A DNA stretch of 64,000 nucleotides from CAVTJL01 sp963828215 (GCA_963828215.1 CAWHFO010000044.1:372001-436000), one strand, 5' to 3'; positions 47,337 through 57,593 are shown, counted from the first letter of the stretch. The notes: generated by a model from the letters alone, not told the origin. Translations and numbers: made by a program.

Positions 47337-48356
47337 ATGACCGGGCGCCGACCCGTCGCGATCACCATGGGCGACCCGGCCGGGGTCGGCCCCGAGATCA
47401 TCCTGAAGGCGCTCCGCGCGATTGCCGAGCGCCCGGACCCGCCGGCGATGCTGGTCTGCGGCACCCGCTCCTGCATGGCCGAGGCGGCCGAGCGCCTGGG
47501 CCTCGAGGTGGAGATGGTCGACGACCCGGCCGGCGCCGTCTTTCCTCGCGTCGCCCTGGTCGAGGCGGCGACGCGCGACGCGCCCCTTCCGATCGGCGAG
47601 GTCTCGGCCGAAGGCGGCAGGCTCGCCTACGCGGCGATCGAGCGGGCGGTCCGCCTGGCCGTGTCGGGCGAGGCCGCGGCGATCGTCACGGCACCGCTCA
47701 ACAAGGCGGCGCTCAATCTCGCCGGCTATCACTTCCCCGGCCACACGGAGCTCCTGGCGCACCTCACCGGCACGCACGGCACCGTGCTGATGCTGGCCCA
47801 TGGCAGCTTCCGGGTCAGCCACGTCACGACCCACGTGGCGCTGGAAAAAGTCCCGGGGCTGGTCACGGCGGAGCGCATCCGCCGCGTCGTCGACCTCACC
47901 CTCGAGGCGATGCGGCGCCTGGGCATCGCCGAGCCCCGGGTGGCGATCGCGGCCCTGAACCCGCACGCCGGCGAAGGCGGCATCTTCGGCCGCCAGGACA
48001 TCGACATCACCGAGCCCGTGGTCGCCGACTACAAGGCGCGCGGCCAAGCCGTCGACGGCCCGGTCCCGGGCGACACCGTCTTCGTCAAGATGCGCGGCGG
48101 CCAGTACGACGCGGTCGTCGCCATGTACCACGACCAGGGCCACGTCCCGACCAAGCTTTTGGGATTCGACATCGACCCCGTGAGCGGCGCGTGGCGGGCG
48201 CTGTCGGGCGTCAACGTCACGCTGGGCCTGCCGATCATCCGCACCTCGGTCGACCACGGCACCGCCTTCGACATCGCCGGCAAGGGTGTGGCCGACGCCA
48301 CGAGCATGATCGAGGCGATCGACTACGCGCTGCAGCTCGCGGCCGGCCGGGGCTGA
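47337..48356 (+). CDS. 4-hydroxythreonine-4-phosphate dehydrogenase family protein (PdxA2-like)
   Basis: A 339-residue NAD-dependent dehydrogenase of the PdxA family. Family blocks are ITMGDPAGVGPEIILKAL, IVTAPLNKAALNLAGY, FPGHTELLAHLTGT, AIAALNPHAGEGGIFGRQD (metal His), VVAMYHDQGHVPTKLLGFD (metal His) and RTSVDHGTAFDIAGKG (metal His). True PdxA serves vitamin B6 synthesis; coupling to a DUF1537 kinase instead indicates oxidation and decarboxylation of a phosphorylated four-carbon acid sugar. The TRAP transporter genes downstream would import the substrate. The start at 47337 is two bases after the kinase stop. Confidence 0.92.
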   Translation: MTGRRPVAITMGDPAGVGPEIILKALRAIAERPDPPAMLVCGTRSCMAEAAERLGLEVEMVDDPAGAVFPRVALVEAATRDAPLPIGEVSAEGGRLAYAAIERAVRLAVSGEAAAIVTAPLNKAALNLAGYHFPGHTELLAHLTGTHGTVLMLAHGSFRVSHVTTHVALEKVPGLVTAERIRRVVDLTLEAMRRLGIAEPRVAIAALNPHAGEGGIFGRQDIDITEPVVADYKARGQAVDGPVPGDTVFVKMRGGQYDAVVAMYHDQGHVPTKLLGFDIDPVSGAWRALSGVNVTLGLPIIRTSVDHGTAFDIAGKGVADATSMIEAIDYALQLAAGRG

Positions 48357-48446
48357 GCCGGTAGCGCCCGAGGAAGAAGCTTGACAGGTAGCGGACCGGG
48401 ACCAACTCTGCCCGCGTGAAATAAAATACAGAAGCGGGAGGCAAAG

Positions 48447-49463
48447 ATGCAGATCGCAATGGGCCGGCGCGGGCTCCTGAAGCGTGGTGGCATCGCGCTC
48501 GCGGCAGCCACGGTGGCACGACCGGCATTGGCCGCGGATCAGCCGACGGTCGTCAAGATCGGCTTCTCGACGGTGGCCGATCTCAAGAACGACAACGGCA
48601 TGTCGGGCTGGGTGCTCAAGAGCTACGTGGCCGGCCGCTCGCCGACCCTGACGGTCGAGGTCCACGGCTCGAGCGAGCTCGGCACCGATCAGGACGTCAT
48701 CCAGGGCCTGCAGCTCGGTGCCGGCGCCACGATGTACATCGGCGGCACGGCGCTCTTCAACACCTTCATTCCCCGTGTCGGCGTGCTCGATCTGCCGTTC
48801 ATGTGGCAGAGCTACGACCATGTCGGCCGGGCGCTGGGCGGCCCGATCGGCAAGACCCTGGCCGCGGACTTCGAGAAGTCCGGCTTCAAGGTGCTGGGCT
48901 GGGGCGTCAGCTGGGGCTACCGCAACGTCGTGACGCGCACCAAGGAGGTCCTGAAGCCCGAGGACATGAAGGGCCTGAAGATCAGAACCATCCAGTCGCC
49001 CATCTACGTGGCCGCCCTCAACGCCATGGGCGCCAACGCCACCCCGATGGCCTTCGGCGAGACCTACACGGCCCTCCAGACCGGCGTGCTCGACGGCTTC
49101 GAGCACGCGCCGGCCGTCGTCATCTCGAGCAAGCTCTACGAGGTCACGAAGCACGTGGCGCTGACCCGCCACCTGCTGGGCCCCACCGTCATGGCCTACT
49201 CGCTGGCCCTCTGGAAGCAGCTCTCGCCCGAGCAGCAGCAGGTCATGCAGGAGGCGGCCGATCTCGCCTCGGAGATCAACTATGCCCTGGCACCCGGCCG
49301 CGACAAGGCGGCGCTGGCCGAGCTCACGAAGGTCGGCCTGACGGTCAACGAGATCGACACCACACCTTTCAAGGAGGCCGCCGCCCCCCTCCAGGACAAG
49401 CTCGCCAAGGACATCGGCGCCACCGATCTCCTGGCCAGCATCCGCGAGGCGGCGGCGGGCTGA
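48447..49463 (+). CDS. dctP: TRAP transporter solute-binding protein DctP (Tat-type signal)
   Basis: Periplasmic receptor of 338 residues. The N-terminus MQIAMGRRGLLKRGGIALAA has the twin-Arg and hydrophobic stretch of a Tat signal, with cleavage likely after ALAA near residue 31. The mature part has VKIGFSTVADLKNDNGM, TVEVHGSSELGTDQDVIQGL, LKIRTIQSPIYVAALNAMGA with the substrate-contact Arg and ETYTALQTGVLDGFEHA. The start follows GCGGGAGG. It lies 90 bp after the PdxA2-like gene in the same direction, so the ligand is probably an acid sugar such as erythronate or threonate. Confidence 0.93.
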   Translation: MQIAMGRRGLLKRGGIALAAATVARPALAADQPTVVKIGFSTVADLKNDNGMSGWVLKSYVAGRSPTLTVEVHGSSELGTDQDVIQGLQLGAGATMYIGGTALFNTFIPRVGVLDLPFMWQSYDHVGRALGGPIGKTLAADFEKSGFKVLGWGVSWGYRNVVTRTKEVLKPEDMKGLKIRTIQSPIYVAALNAMGANATPMAFGETYTALQTGVLDGFEHAPAVVISSKLYEVTKHVALTRHLLGPTVMAYSLALWKQLSPEQQQVMQEAADLASEINYALAPGRDKAALAELTKVGLTVNEIDTTPFKEAAAPLQDKLAKDIGATDLLASIREAAAG

Positions 49464-49491
49464 GACGCGGCCGGCGCGGCAGGGCGGCGCC

Positions 49492-49966
49492 GTGAGCCGG
49501 CTGCTCGACCAGCTCGACCGCGCGATCGAGTTTTTTATCTTCCTGATCTTCCTGGCGATCGTCGTCGTCGGTGCTCTTCAGGTGACGAACCGCTTCTTCT
49601 TCAACTATTCCTTGAGCTGGAGCGAGGAGTTCCAGCGCTACGGCCAGATCTGGATCGTTTTTCTCGGCATCCCGGTGGCCTACCGCCGGGGTGCCCATAT
49701 CGGCCTCGATCTCGTGCCGGCGCGGATGGGCAGGGCCGGCCGCCTCGCTCCTCGCCGTCGTGATCGAGCTGCTGTGGATCGGCCTCGCCCTCGCCATTCT
49801 CGTCGGCACCCTGCAGCTCATGCATTTCCTGCAGTTCCAGCACAGCCCGGGGCTCGGCCTGCGGATGGACTGGGTCTATGGCGGCATCCTCGGCGGCTCC
49901 GTCTATACCGTGATCGTCGCCATCCGCCGCCTCGTCGAGCATGCCCGTGGCAACCTCGCCGGCTAG
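49492..49966 (+). pseudogene. dctQ: TRAP transporter small permease DctQ, frame broken once
   Basis: A DctQ protein of about 157 residues in two frames. The first (GTG 49492) has helix 1 (FFIFLIFLAIVVVGALQV) and the signature NYSLSWSEEFQRYGQIWIVF plus GAHIGLDLVPARM. After one surplus base near 49740 the second frame continues AASLLAVVIELLWIGLALAI and ends in LVEHARGNLAG at 49966. The four-helix layout is complete once the base is removed. It lies between dctP and dctM. Confidence 0.83.
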
Positions 49967-49999
49967 CTCGGGGCGCATTGCCCGGGCGGTGACGGCGCC

Positions 50000-51302
50000 A
50001 TGATGCTCCTCGCCCTCTTCCTGGCCCTTCTGGTCCTCATCTTCGTCGGGGTCCCGATCATCCTGGCCCTGGGCCTGGTCGGCCTCGCCGGCATCCTGCT
50101 GGCCCCGGGCCTCGTGCTGGCCCTCTACCCGCAGAAAATGTTCACGACGCTCGACTCCTTCAGCCTCCTGGCCTTGCCCTATTTCATTCTCGCGGGCGAG
50201 CTGATGGCGCAGGGCGGCATCAGCCGGAAGCTCGTCGACTTCGCGGAGACGGTGGTCGGCCACTTCCGCGGCGGCCTCGCCCACGCCAACGTCGTCTCGA
50301 GCATGGTCTTCGCCGGCGTCTCCGGCTCCTCGACCGCCGACACCTCCGCCATCGGCGCGGTCCTGATCCCCGCCATGAAAGAAAAAAACTATCCGCCGGG
50401 CTATGCCGCGGCACTCTGCGCCACCGCCGGCACGATCGGCGCCATCATCCCGCCCAGCATGACGATGATCGTCTACGGCTCGCTCGCCAACGTCTCGATC
50501 GGCGGCCTTTTCCTCGGCGGCATCGTGCCCGGGGCGCTGGTCGGGTTCGCGCTGATGCTGGTCGTCTGGCTGCACTCCCGCAGGCCGGCGCGCTACCCGT
50601 TCCTGCAATCGGTCGAGGGCGCCTTCTCCGTGGCGCCGCATGGTCCGGGCGACCCTGCATGTGTGGCCGGCGCTGCTGGCCCCCGTCATCATCATCGGCG
50701 GCATCCTGGGCGGCGTCTTCACCGCGACCGAGGCGGGCGTCGTCGTCTGCATCTACGCCTTCCTCGTGGCCCGCTTCGTCTACGGCACGATCGGGCTCCG
50801 TGACCTCCCGCGCATCTTCATCGACGCCGCCGTCACGACCTGCATGGTCTCCGGCATCATCGGCATGGCCGGCGGCTTCGGCTGGCTCCTGGCCTACCTC
50901 AACTTCAACCAGCTCGTGCTGGGCGGCATCCTGGGCATCACCAGCTCGCCCCAGCTCGTCTTCTGTCTGCTCATCCTGGCCATGCTGCTCCTGACGATGT
51001 TCGTCGACAGCATGGCCATCCTCATCATCAGCGTGCCGATCGCGGTCTTCATCGGGACCCAGCTCGGCATCGACCCCTTCCAGCTCGGCCTCGCCGTCGT
51101 CATGGCGACCCAGATCGGCTCGACCACGCCCCCCGTCGCCGTCCTCCTCTTCGTTGCCTCCAGCATCGCCAAATGCCCCTACGGCGAGACCGTCCGCTAC
51201 TGCTGGCCCTTCATCATCGCCGAGCTCGCCATCCTGGCCCTCGTCGTCCTCTTCAAGCCGCTTGCCGCCTACATCCCGAACTTGGTCCTGGGCACTCCCT
51301 GA
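50000..51302 (+). pseudogene. dctM: TRAP transporter large permease DctM, frame broken once
   Basis: A DctM protein of about 433 residues in two frames. The first (ATG 50000) covers LIFVGVPIILALGLVGLAG, FAGVSGSSTADTSAIGAVLIP and TIGAIIPPSMTMIVYG, i.e. the first half of the transporter. One surplus base near 50636 leads to MVRATLHVWPALLAPVIIIG and on through FTATEAGVVVCIYAFLVARF and TQIGSTTPPVAVLLFVASS to the end. Both halves are intact in sequence, so the break is likely an error in the sequence. Confidence 0.85.
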
Positions 51303-51339
51303 GCGGCGACGAGGGTGCCGCTCGAGCCGCAATGCCTCG

Positions 51340-52420
51340 TCATTCCGATCTCCTGCCGGAGATCGTTGCGAAGACCGTGGCCGCTTCACTTGCCAACAAC
51401 TTGACAAGCTCTGTGGCAGGGATCTCCCGGTTCAACGCGGCCGCCTGTCCATAGAGATGAAAGTTGGCGACATCGTCGTCGCCGGCCTCACAGATCGGAT
51501 CGCTGAGAGCATACATCAGCGGAAATGCCGGCAGGCGCTGTCGGGACGTTTCCATGTCCTCGGCGTACCGGCTGCGAGCCGTGCGTACCGAACGGCCGGA
51601 AAAGCCATCGGTCACCATGGTGTCGGTATCCTTTGCCACGCGCAGCAGATCGCGGCGTCGAGCATCTGTGTCCGGCCTCGGGACAGGACAGGAACGCGGT
51701 CCCCATCTGAACGCCGCTCGCGCCGAGCGCGAACGCCGCGGCAATTCCGCGTCCGTCGCCGATGCCACCTGCGGCAATTACAGGCACTTTCACTGCATCG
51801 GCAACTTGGGGCACGAGCGCGAGCGTACCTACGCCTTCCCACGGCGCGGTCGGCCCATGTGACCCTCTGTGCCCGCCGGCCTCCCACCCTTGGGCGATGA
51901 TCGCATCCACGCCGCGCGACTCGAGGGCTTTCGCTTCGGCCACTGTGGTGGCGGTGCTGAGGAGTAGGATTTCGGCAGCTTTCAGTGCCGCGACGGCAGC
52001 CTCGTCCGGCATGCCAAAGTGGAAACTCGCGACAGGCGGCCGCACGTCCAGGAGCAGGGCCAGCTTGGCGGCATCGAACCCGGCGCCGGACACCGAAGGC
52101 TCCGCTTTCGGCTGGTCCAGCCCAAGCTTGTCATACCAGGGCTTCAGCCGGTTGCGAGCCGCGGCAAAGACCACGGCATCGATCTCGGGTGCAGGATGAG
52201 CGAAGAAGTTGAGATTGAATGGCCGGCTGGTCCCCGCCCGCAACTGTTCCGCTACGGCCCGGATCGACTCGGTCGTCATGCCCCCGCATCCAAGCGAGCC
52301 CAGACCACCGGCTTCGCACACCGCTATGGCCAGCCGCGGTGTCGCGGACCCGGCCATCGGGGCCTGGACGATGGGGTGCTCGATGCCAAGGAGGTCGCAG
52401 AGGCGTCTGTCTGGCCACAT
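51340..52420 (-). pseudogene. Nitronate monooxygenase / 2-nitropropane dioxygenase-like flavoprotein, frame broken once
   Basis: An FMN-dependent TIM-barrel oxygenase of about 359 residues. The N-terminal block is LLGIEHPIVQAPMAGSATPR, followed by GGLGSLGCGGMTTESIRA, FNLNFFAHPAPE, VDAIIAQGWEAGGHRG (with the catalytic His) and VIAAGGIGDGRGIAAAFALG with GVQMGTAFLSCPEA. After that the frame changes near 51675, and DARRRDLLRVAKDTDTMVTD and FSGRSVRTARSRYAEDM complete the protein. The GC content at wobble positions is lower than in neighbours around this gene. It converges on dctM with 37 bp between. It may detoxify propionate-3-nitronate. Confidence 0.84.
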
Positions 52421-52619
52421 TCGAGCCGGAACTTCCCCCAGTAGCCGCCTTCTTCACGCCGATCATGTGTCGCAACGCCGCCTACGGCAAGTGCCCGAGG
52501 GCTCGACGGAGTCTCCGAGGCCGCCGAGACACCGATCTCCGGGCCACCGCCCCACTTTTCGCCAGCGCCAGGTTGATCTCGGCCAGACAGCGAGGCATCC
52601 CCGGTCCCCTGCGGTCCGG

Positions 52620-54385
52620 TCAGAGATCGATCACAATATCGTCCTGGGGTTGGCTGCAGCAGATCAGCACATTGCCGTCGGCAGGTGGCTCGACCGGATC
52701 GGGCCGGTAGCTGACCGCGCCGACGATGAGCCCAGTCTCGCAAGTGTGGCAGACCCCGGTGCGGCACGACCATCGCACGGGCACATCGCACGCCTCGGCA
52801 AGCTCGAGGAGGTCATGAAACCTCGAATCCCAGCGCACACTGAGGCCGCTCCGCGCGAACGATATCAGCGGCCCCTCGCCGGTATGCCCGGCCGGCAGAT
52901 GCGGTGCGTGGCGCGGCGCTTCGGCAATGCCCGGCGTCATGGCCGGGGCCGCCCCGAAGAGCTCGGTGTGAACGCGATCGGCCGCGACACCCCAGGCCGA
53001 AAGGGCGGCCGTGAGATCGCTCATGAAGGCGGGGGGGCCGCACAGATAAAAGTCGGCACCACGGGGCAGGCCCAGCTCCTGGAGCACGCGCGCGTCCAAG
53101 CGGCCGGGTGCGTCGAAATCGACGGCCAGCCGGTCGGCGGGACCCGGGGAGCTGTAGCGGATATGGCTGTGGCCGTGCGGCAAGGCTTTGAGAAGGGCGC
53201 GCGTCTCCGCGGCGAACGGATGCTCGTCGCCGCTGCGGGCGCCGTGAACCCACCAGATCTCTCTCGGCGATGCTCCGGCGGCCAACGCATGGAGCATGGC
53301 GAGCACGGGGGTCGCGCCGATGCCGGCGCTCAGGAGGACGACGGATCCGTCGCCCGGTCGCAGCGTGAAGCTGCCCCGCGGCGCGCTTGCCTCGACCATG
53401 TCGCCGACCCGGACCTCGGCCTCGATGTACGCCCCGGCCGCGCCGTGCGCTTCCCGCTTCGACGCTCACTCGATAGCGATCCTCACTCGGCTCACCCGAC
53501 AGCGAATAGCTCCGGAGCAGAGCGGGCCCGTCCGGCCCCGGCCTGAGCCGCAGCGCTATGAACTGCCCCGGGAGGCCAGCCGCCAGGGGACGCCCGTCAG
53601 TCGGCTCGAGGATCAGCGACGTCACGCTGCTGCTTTCGCGGTTCTTGCGCGCTACACGCAGCGGGCGGAACCCGGCCCACGCAGGAGGCGGGCCGGCCGC
53701 CGGCGCCAGACCAGGGTTGCCCGATCATCTCCCCGCCTTCCCGCTCCCGCTCGAGCAGGGCCTCGAAGGAGGTGCGCCAGCCGAGGCTCAGGGCCGGGAT
53801 GCGCAATGCCTGCTCCAGCCGGCTCTTCGGATGGCCGGACTTGTACAACAAGGCGTCGATCTCCGAGACGGTCATGCGCTCGGGGCCGGTGCCGACCTGC
53901 ACGATCTCGTCGCCGGCTTCGACCTCTCCCTCCTCCAGGACGCGGAAGTAGAAGCCGGGCTTGCCGTGGGCGACGAGCAGCGCTGCCATCTGCGGCTCGT
54001 TCATCCGGATGCCGACCCGGTAGCAAGTGACACGCGGCTGGGTCACCTCGAAAAGAGCGCTCCCGATCCGGTAGCGATCGCCGATGCAAACCTCGTCATC
54101 GGACAGGCCGTCGACGGTGAAATTCTCCCCGAACTGCCCATAAGCGAAGTCGCGTCGGCCGAGCCGGCTTTGCCAATAGCGATAGGAATCGATCTGATAA
54201 ACGAAAACGGCCCGGTGCTCGCCACCGTGCCCTGCCAAGTCTCCTTGGCCATCGCCATCGATGTTGAGCCGCCGCACCATTCGCCGGCCTTGAACGGGCT
54301 TTTTCCAGATGGCGGTGTGGACTGTCCTTCCTTGCCACTCGATGTCGCGCGGCAGGCCCACATTGACCGAAAGCAAGCTCGCCAT
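52620..54385 (-). pseudogene. MOSC domain - flavin reductase - [2Fe-2S] ferredoxin fusion, frame broken
   Basis: A three-domain redox protein of about 585 residues spread over three frames. Residues 1-225 are a MOSC domain (RRLNIDGDGQGDLAGHGGEH, YGQFGENFTVDGL, TQPRVTCYRVGIRMNEPQM with the reactive Cys). A linker (FRPLRVARKNRESSS) leads to an FNR-like module with LLRSYSLSGEPSEDRYRVSV, LLSAGIGATPVLAMLHA and FYLCGPPAFMSDL. The C-terminus is a plant-type ferredoxin with WSCRTGVCHTCETG and a last Cys in VLICCSQP. Breaks lie near 53640 and 53450; each is explained by one base. The fusion resembles YcbX-like N-hydroxylamine reductases that work with molybdenum-cofactor systems, or electron donors to oxygenases. 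Confidence 0.85.
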
Positions 54386-54537
54386 CACTTCTTTCTCCCA
54401 CGCCCGCGAGACGGCGGAACCCAGCGGCGCTCGCCACGATAGCTACGTTGTCCTGCTTCGCCACGGCGCTTCATCCCGGGCTTCCCCGTACGTGCCGTTA
54501 TTTTAGCCTGGAAGTCTTCCGGCGCCTTCGGCCGAGG

Positions 54538-55317
54538 TCAGGTCAAGTAATAGATCGAGCCGGAGAGGACGGGATACGGGCCGGATGCCACGTCGGGCGG
54601 AACGCCGTTGCCGCCGAGGAGCGATTCCAGGGCGGTCACGAATTCGGCCTGGGTGCCGAATTCCCAGAGGAAAAAGTTGGGGTCGCACAATTGCCAGCGA
54701 TTTGCTTGGCGCGGACCAAGCGCCCAGCGCGTGCTGCCACGGCTCGTCGGCGGCCTCGTCCCACCAAGCGATCGAGAGGTAGAGAAGTCTGGCGCCAGTG
54801 GAGCCTCGGCCAGCCGGCGCGGGGTAAACAGCGCCCTGTTGCCGGCCGCGAAGAAACCGAAGCGATTGCGGAGATCAAGGCCGTAGAGCCGGAACAGGCG
54901 CGCCTTGCCGCTGTCGGCGTTCGGCGCACGCATCACGTGATGCTGGCCCAAGATCATTGACCCCGTCGGGCCGATATCGCTCGCGCTGGTGACAGTGGCG
55001 CCGCTCCGGACGGCCTTGATCCAGCTGCACACCATGGCGCCGCAGACACCCCATGACCCCTCCATGAAGGTGGCGACGTGGTTGCTCGGACTGCAGACGA
55101 TCGTCAATTCTCGCGCCCCGCGCCGACCGCGACCGGCGGCCCTCAAACGCCGCAGCGAGCGGCCCTGATCGGGCGCCGCGGTGATGATGAGAGCCGAGTT
55201 CTTCGCCGCGCCTTCCGCTCTCGATGTTGTGCGACGTAGAGCGCTGGATCCCCTCGACGCCTTGATGCTGATATCGCTCGGATGGCCCCCGCTCGACTTC
55301 GACGGTGCTCCGCGCAA
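54538..55317 (-). CDS. Unrecognised protein, probably with two compensating frame breaks
   Basis: A reading frame of up to 259 codons with high third-position GC and few rare codons, so probably coding, but in no family I recognise. The stretch from ELTIVCSPSNHVATFMEG through GVCGAMVCSWIKAVRSG to RLFRLYGLDLRNRFGFFAAG looks like a folded alpha/beta protein with three Cys residues. Between about 54700 and 54790 another frame reads LYLSIAWWDEAADEPWQHAL, more protein-like than the main frame, which suggests paired frame errors there. The end DPNFFLWEFGTQAEFVTALE with a stop at 54538 appears normal. The start is uncertain. It lies between the MOSC fusion and the broken TPP enzyme, same strand. Confidence 0.4.
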   Translation of the reverse strand: MRGAPSKSSGGHPSDISIKASRGSSALRRTTSRAEGAAKNSALIITAAPDQGRSLRRLRAAGRGRRGARELTIVCSPSNHVATFMEGSWGVCGAMVCSWIKAVRSGATVTSASDIGPTGSMILGQHHVMRAPNADSGKARLFRLYGLDLRNRFGFFAAGNRALFTPRRLAEAPLAPDFSTSRSLGGTRPPTSRGSTRWALGPRQANRWQLCDPNFFLWEFGTQAEFVTALESLLGGNGVPPDVASGPYPVLSGSIYYLT

Positions 55318-55470
55318 GGTCGCCCGTCAATCGGAATGCTGGGGCGTGTGCCAGGGGAAGCGTTCGCGATGCGAGACCCTAGGTGGTCGCGGCCATGTTT
55401 GGTCAGCTTACAGGGTGCACGCGAAGTACCGGGTCCAGCTCGACGCTCGTCTCGCCGCAAGCGATGCCGC

Positions 55471-57107
55471 CTACGGAAGCTCGAGATCGATTCCTCCTTG
55501 CTCGTGATGAACTCGAGCAGCGCCGGCTGGCCCTGCTGCGTCGGCTTCGATGCCGCGGCGGATGGCCGGCACGATCTCCTCCGGCTCGGTGATCCGCTCG
55601 CCGTGGGCGCCCAGCGCCCGGGCAAAGGCCGCATAGTCGCCCGAGATGTCGGTGGCGCGGTAGCTGGTCGGTCGATACCGGCATCACCTTGAGCTCGATC
55701 GCCATCGAGAAGTTGTTGAGCAGGATGGAAAGGATAGGGATATGCTCGCGGACCGCCGTCTCGATGTCCATGCCGGTGAAGCCGATCGCGGCGTCGCCCC
55801 AGACGTTGATGCAGAGCTTCTCGGGCTTCGCGAGCTTGGCGCCCATCGCGAGGCCCAGCCCGTAGCCGAGCTGGGTCGACTTGCCCCAGCCGATGTAGGA
55901 GAGCGGCGTTGTCGACCGCCAGAACGGCGAGAGCTGGTCGCGCGGGCTGCCGGCGTCGTGGGTGATGATGGTTTCCGCCATGTCGACCGTGTGCTGGAGG
56001 TCCCAGAGCACCCGGTAGGGGTCGAGCGGCGCTGCGTCCGACGGTGAGCTTCGGCAGCCAGCGGCCGAGCCAGCGCTCGTGGACCTCCGCGATCTCGCGG
56101 GCGACCGGCGCAGGGATCGCGGGCCTCGCCGTTGTCCTGCCGCTCGATCTCCCCCAGCAGCGCCTCGAGGAAAAGCTTGGCGTCGCCCAGCACGCGCCAC
56201 GTGCAGGCGAGGTCCTTGTTGACGTCCATCGGATCGAGCGTCGCGTGGATGATCTTTTTTCCGCTCGGCATGGTGACGCCGAAATTGGTCGACCCGAAGC
56301 TGCAGCCGATGCCGAGGATGAGGTCCGACTCCTTGAGGAAAGTGAAGGACGGTCTCCGGGATGGCGCGGCCGCCGGAGCCCAGCGCCAGCGGATGGGTCT
56401 CGGGGAAGGCGCTCTTGCCCTCGAGGCTGGTGCAGACCGGGATGGCGAGGCGCTCGGCCAGCTGCCGAAAGCTCGGGCCAGGCCTCGGCCCAGTGGACGC
56501 CTTGGCCGGCATAGATGACCGGCCGCTTGGCGTCGAGCAGCATCGCTGCCGCCTCGCGCACCGCCTCCGGGTCGGGGCCGCTGCGGAGATGCCGCACGGG
56601 CTCGTAGTCGACGGCCTCGATCTCCTCGGCCCAGACGTCGACCGGGATCTCGACCAGCACGGGCCCGCCGCGGCCGCTCCGCAGGCGCGTGAAGGCGCGG
56701 CGCAGGATCGTTGGGAAGCTCGCGGGCGGAGGTGATCGGCTCGGCCGACTTGGTGATGCCCGCATCTGCAGGCTGCCGAAATAGTTGGGCTGCACCCAGG
56801 CGAGCGCGGCGCGCATAGCCCATCGGCATGACCAGGAGGGGGATCGCCTCGCTCTAGGCCTGGGCGACGCCGCCATAGGCGTTCTCGGTGCCCGGCCCGT
56901 GCTGCATGGCGAAGACGCCCAGCTTCTTTCCCGACGTGACCCGCGAGATGGCGTCCGCCATGTGCAGGCCGGTCCGCTCCTGCCGCACGATCACGGGCGG
57001 ATGCCGACCTCGGCCGCATATTCGAGGACATGGTTGACCGGATAGCCGATCACCATCTCCACGCCCTCGCGGCGCAGGATCTCCGCGATCACCTCCGCGG
57101 TCTTCAT
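55471..57107 (-). pseudogene. Thiamine-pyrophosphate-dependent enzyme (acetolactate-synthase-like), multiply broken
   Basis: A TPP enzyme of about 545 residues whose pieces lie in all three frames. In order: MKTAEVIAEILRREGVEMVI (start 57107, after GGGAGG), ERTGLHMADAISRVTSGKKL, HGPGTENAYGGVAQA, then an in-frame TAG (56855-56857) where Tyr is expected, GPVLVEIPVDVWAEEIEAVD, KRPVIYAGQGVHWAEAWPEL, LAIPVCTSLEGKSAFPETHP, LILGIGCSFGSTNFGVTM, YIGWGKSTQLGYGLGLAMGA, and the TPP-binding WGDAAIGFTGMDIETAVREH to ILLNNFSMAIELKVMP. At least seven frame changes and one stop are needed, and one of the changes is a missing base. This is far denser than elsewhere in the window and suggests true decay or a low-quality stretch. 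Confidence 0.82.
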
Positions 57108-57254
57108 GGCGCTGCCTCCCTCGGCGTCCGCAGCCCGACCTTGGCAGCCGCAGGCGCGGCGAACAAGGATCGGTGGCCGACGTCCCGAGCCGGCCAGCGG
57201 CCTTCCTGTCCGGGCGGCGCGGCTTCGCGCACCGGACGAGCCGTGCTTTCGACC

Positions 57255-57593
57255 TCAGCCGGCGCCCTCATGATGAAAGACTTCCTCCATCCTGGCCCAG
57301 TGCTCCCCCGGCCTGCGGTCGGGCAGGGGGGTCTGGCAGGGGCCGCAGAGCGCCCACCAGCGCCGGGTGACTTCCCGGTCGGCGATGCGCTTCATGTCGG
57401 CGGCGAGATCGCTGCCATGATACTCCCAATAGCCGAACAGAAGCCCGTCCGGCTCCCAGAGAAAAATGGAATAGTTCTTGATGTTGGCCGCGGTGAGCCC
57501 GTCCAGGATCTCCGGCCAGCAGGCGGCATGCAGCCGCTTGTATTCCTCGATCTTGTCCTTCTTGACGCCGATCACCATGCCCATGCGCTGCAC
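57255..57593 (-). CDS. L-rhamnose mutarotase
   Basis: A 112-residue dimeric ferredoxin-like protein of the RhaM/RhaU family, which interconverts anomers of L-rhamnose or related sugars. Motifs are KKDKIEEYKRLHAACWPEIL (His and Trp of the active site), NYSIFLWEPDGLLFGYWEYH and VTRRWWALCGPCQTPLP. The GTG at 57593 gives the expected length; the next ATG is three codons later. It is 148 bp upstream of the broken TPP enzyme gene on the same strand. No rhamnose pathway genes are in the window. Confidence 0.9.
   Translation of the reverse strand: MQRMGMVIGVKKDKIEEYKRLHAACWPEILDGLTAANIKNYSIFLWEPDGLLFGYWEYHGSDLAADMKRIADREVTRRWWALCGPCQTPLPDRRPGEHWARMEEVFHHEGAG

Noticed and set aside
48381..48440. TTGACA at 48381-48386 as a promoter of the second dctP gene
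   Set aside because: No acceptable -10 element lies 16-18 bases downstream; the A/T-rich stretch near 48420 is too far away.
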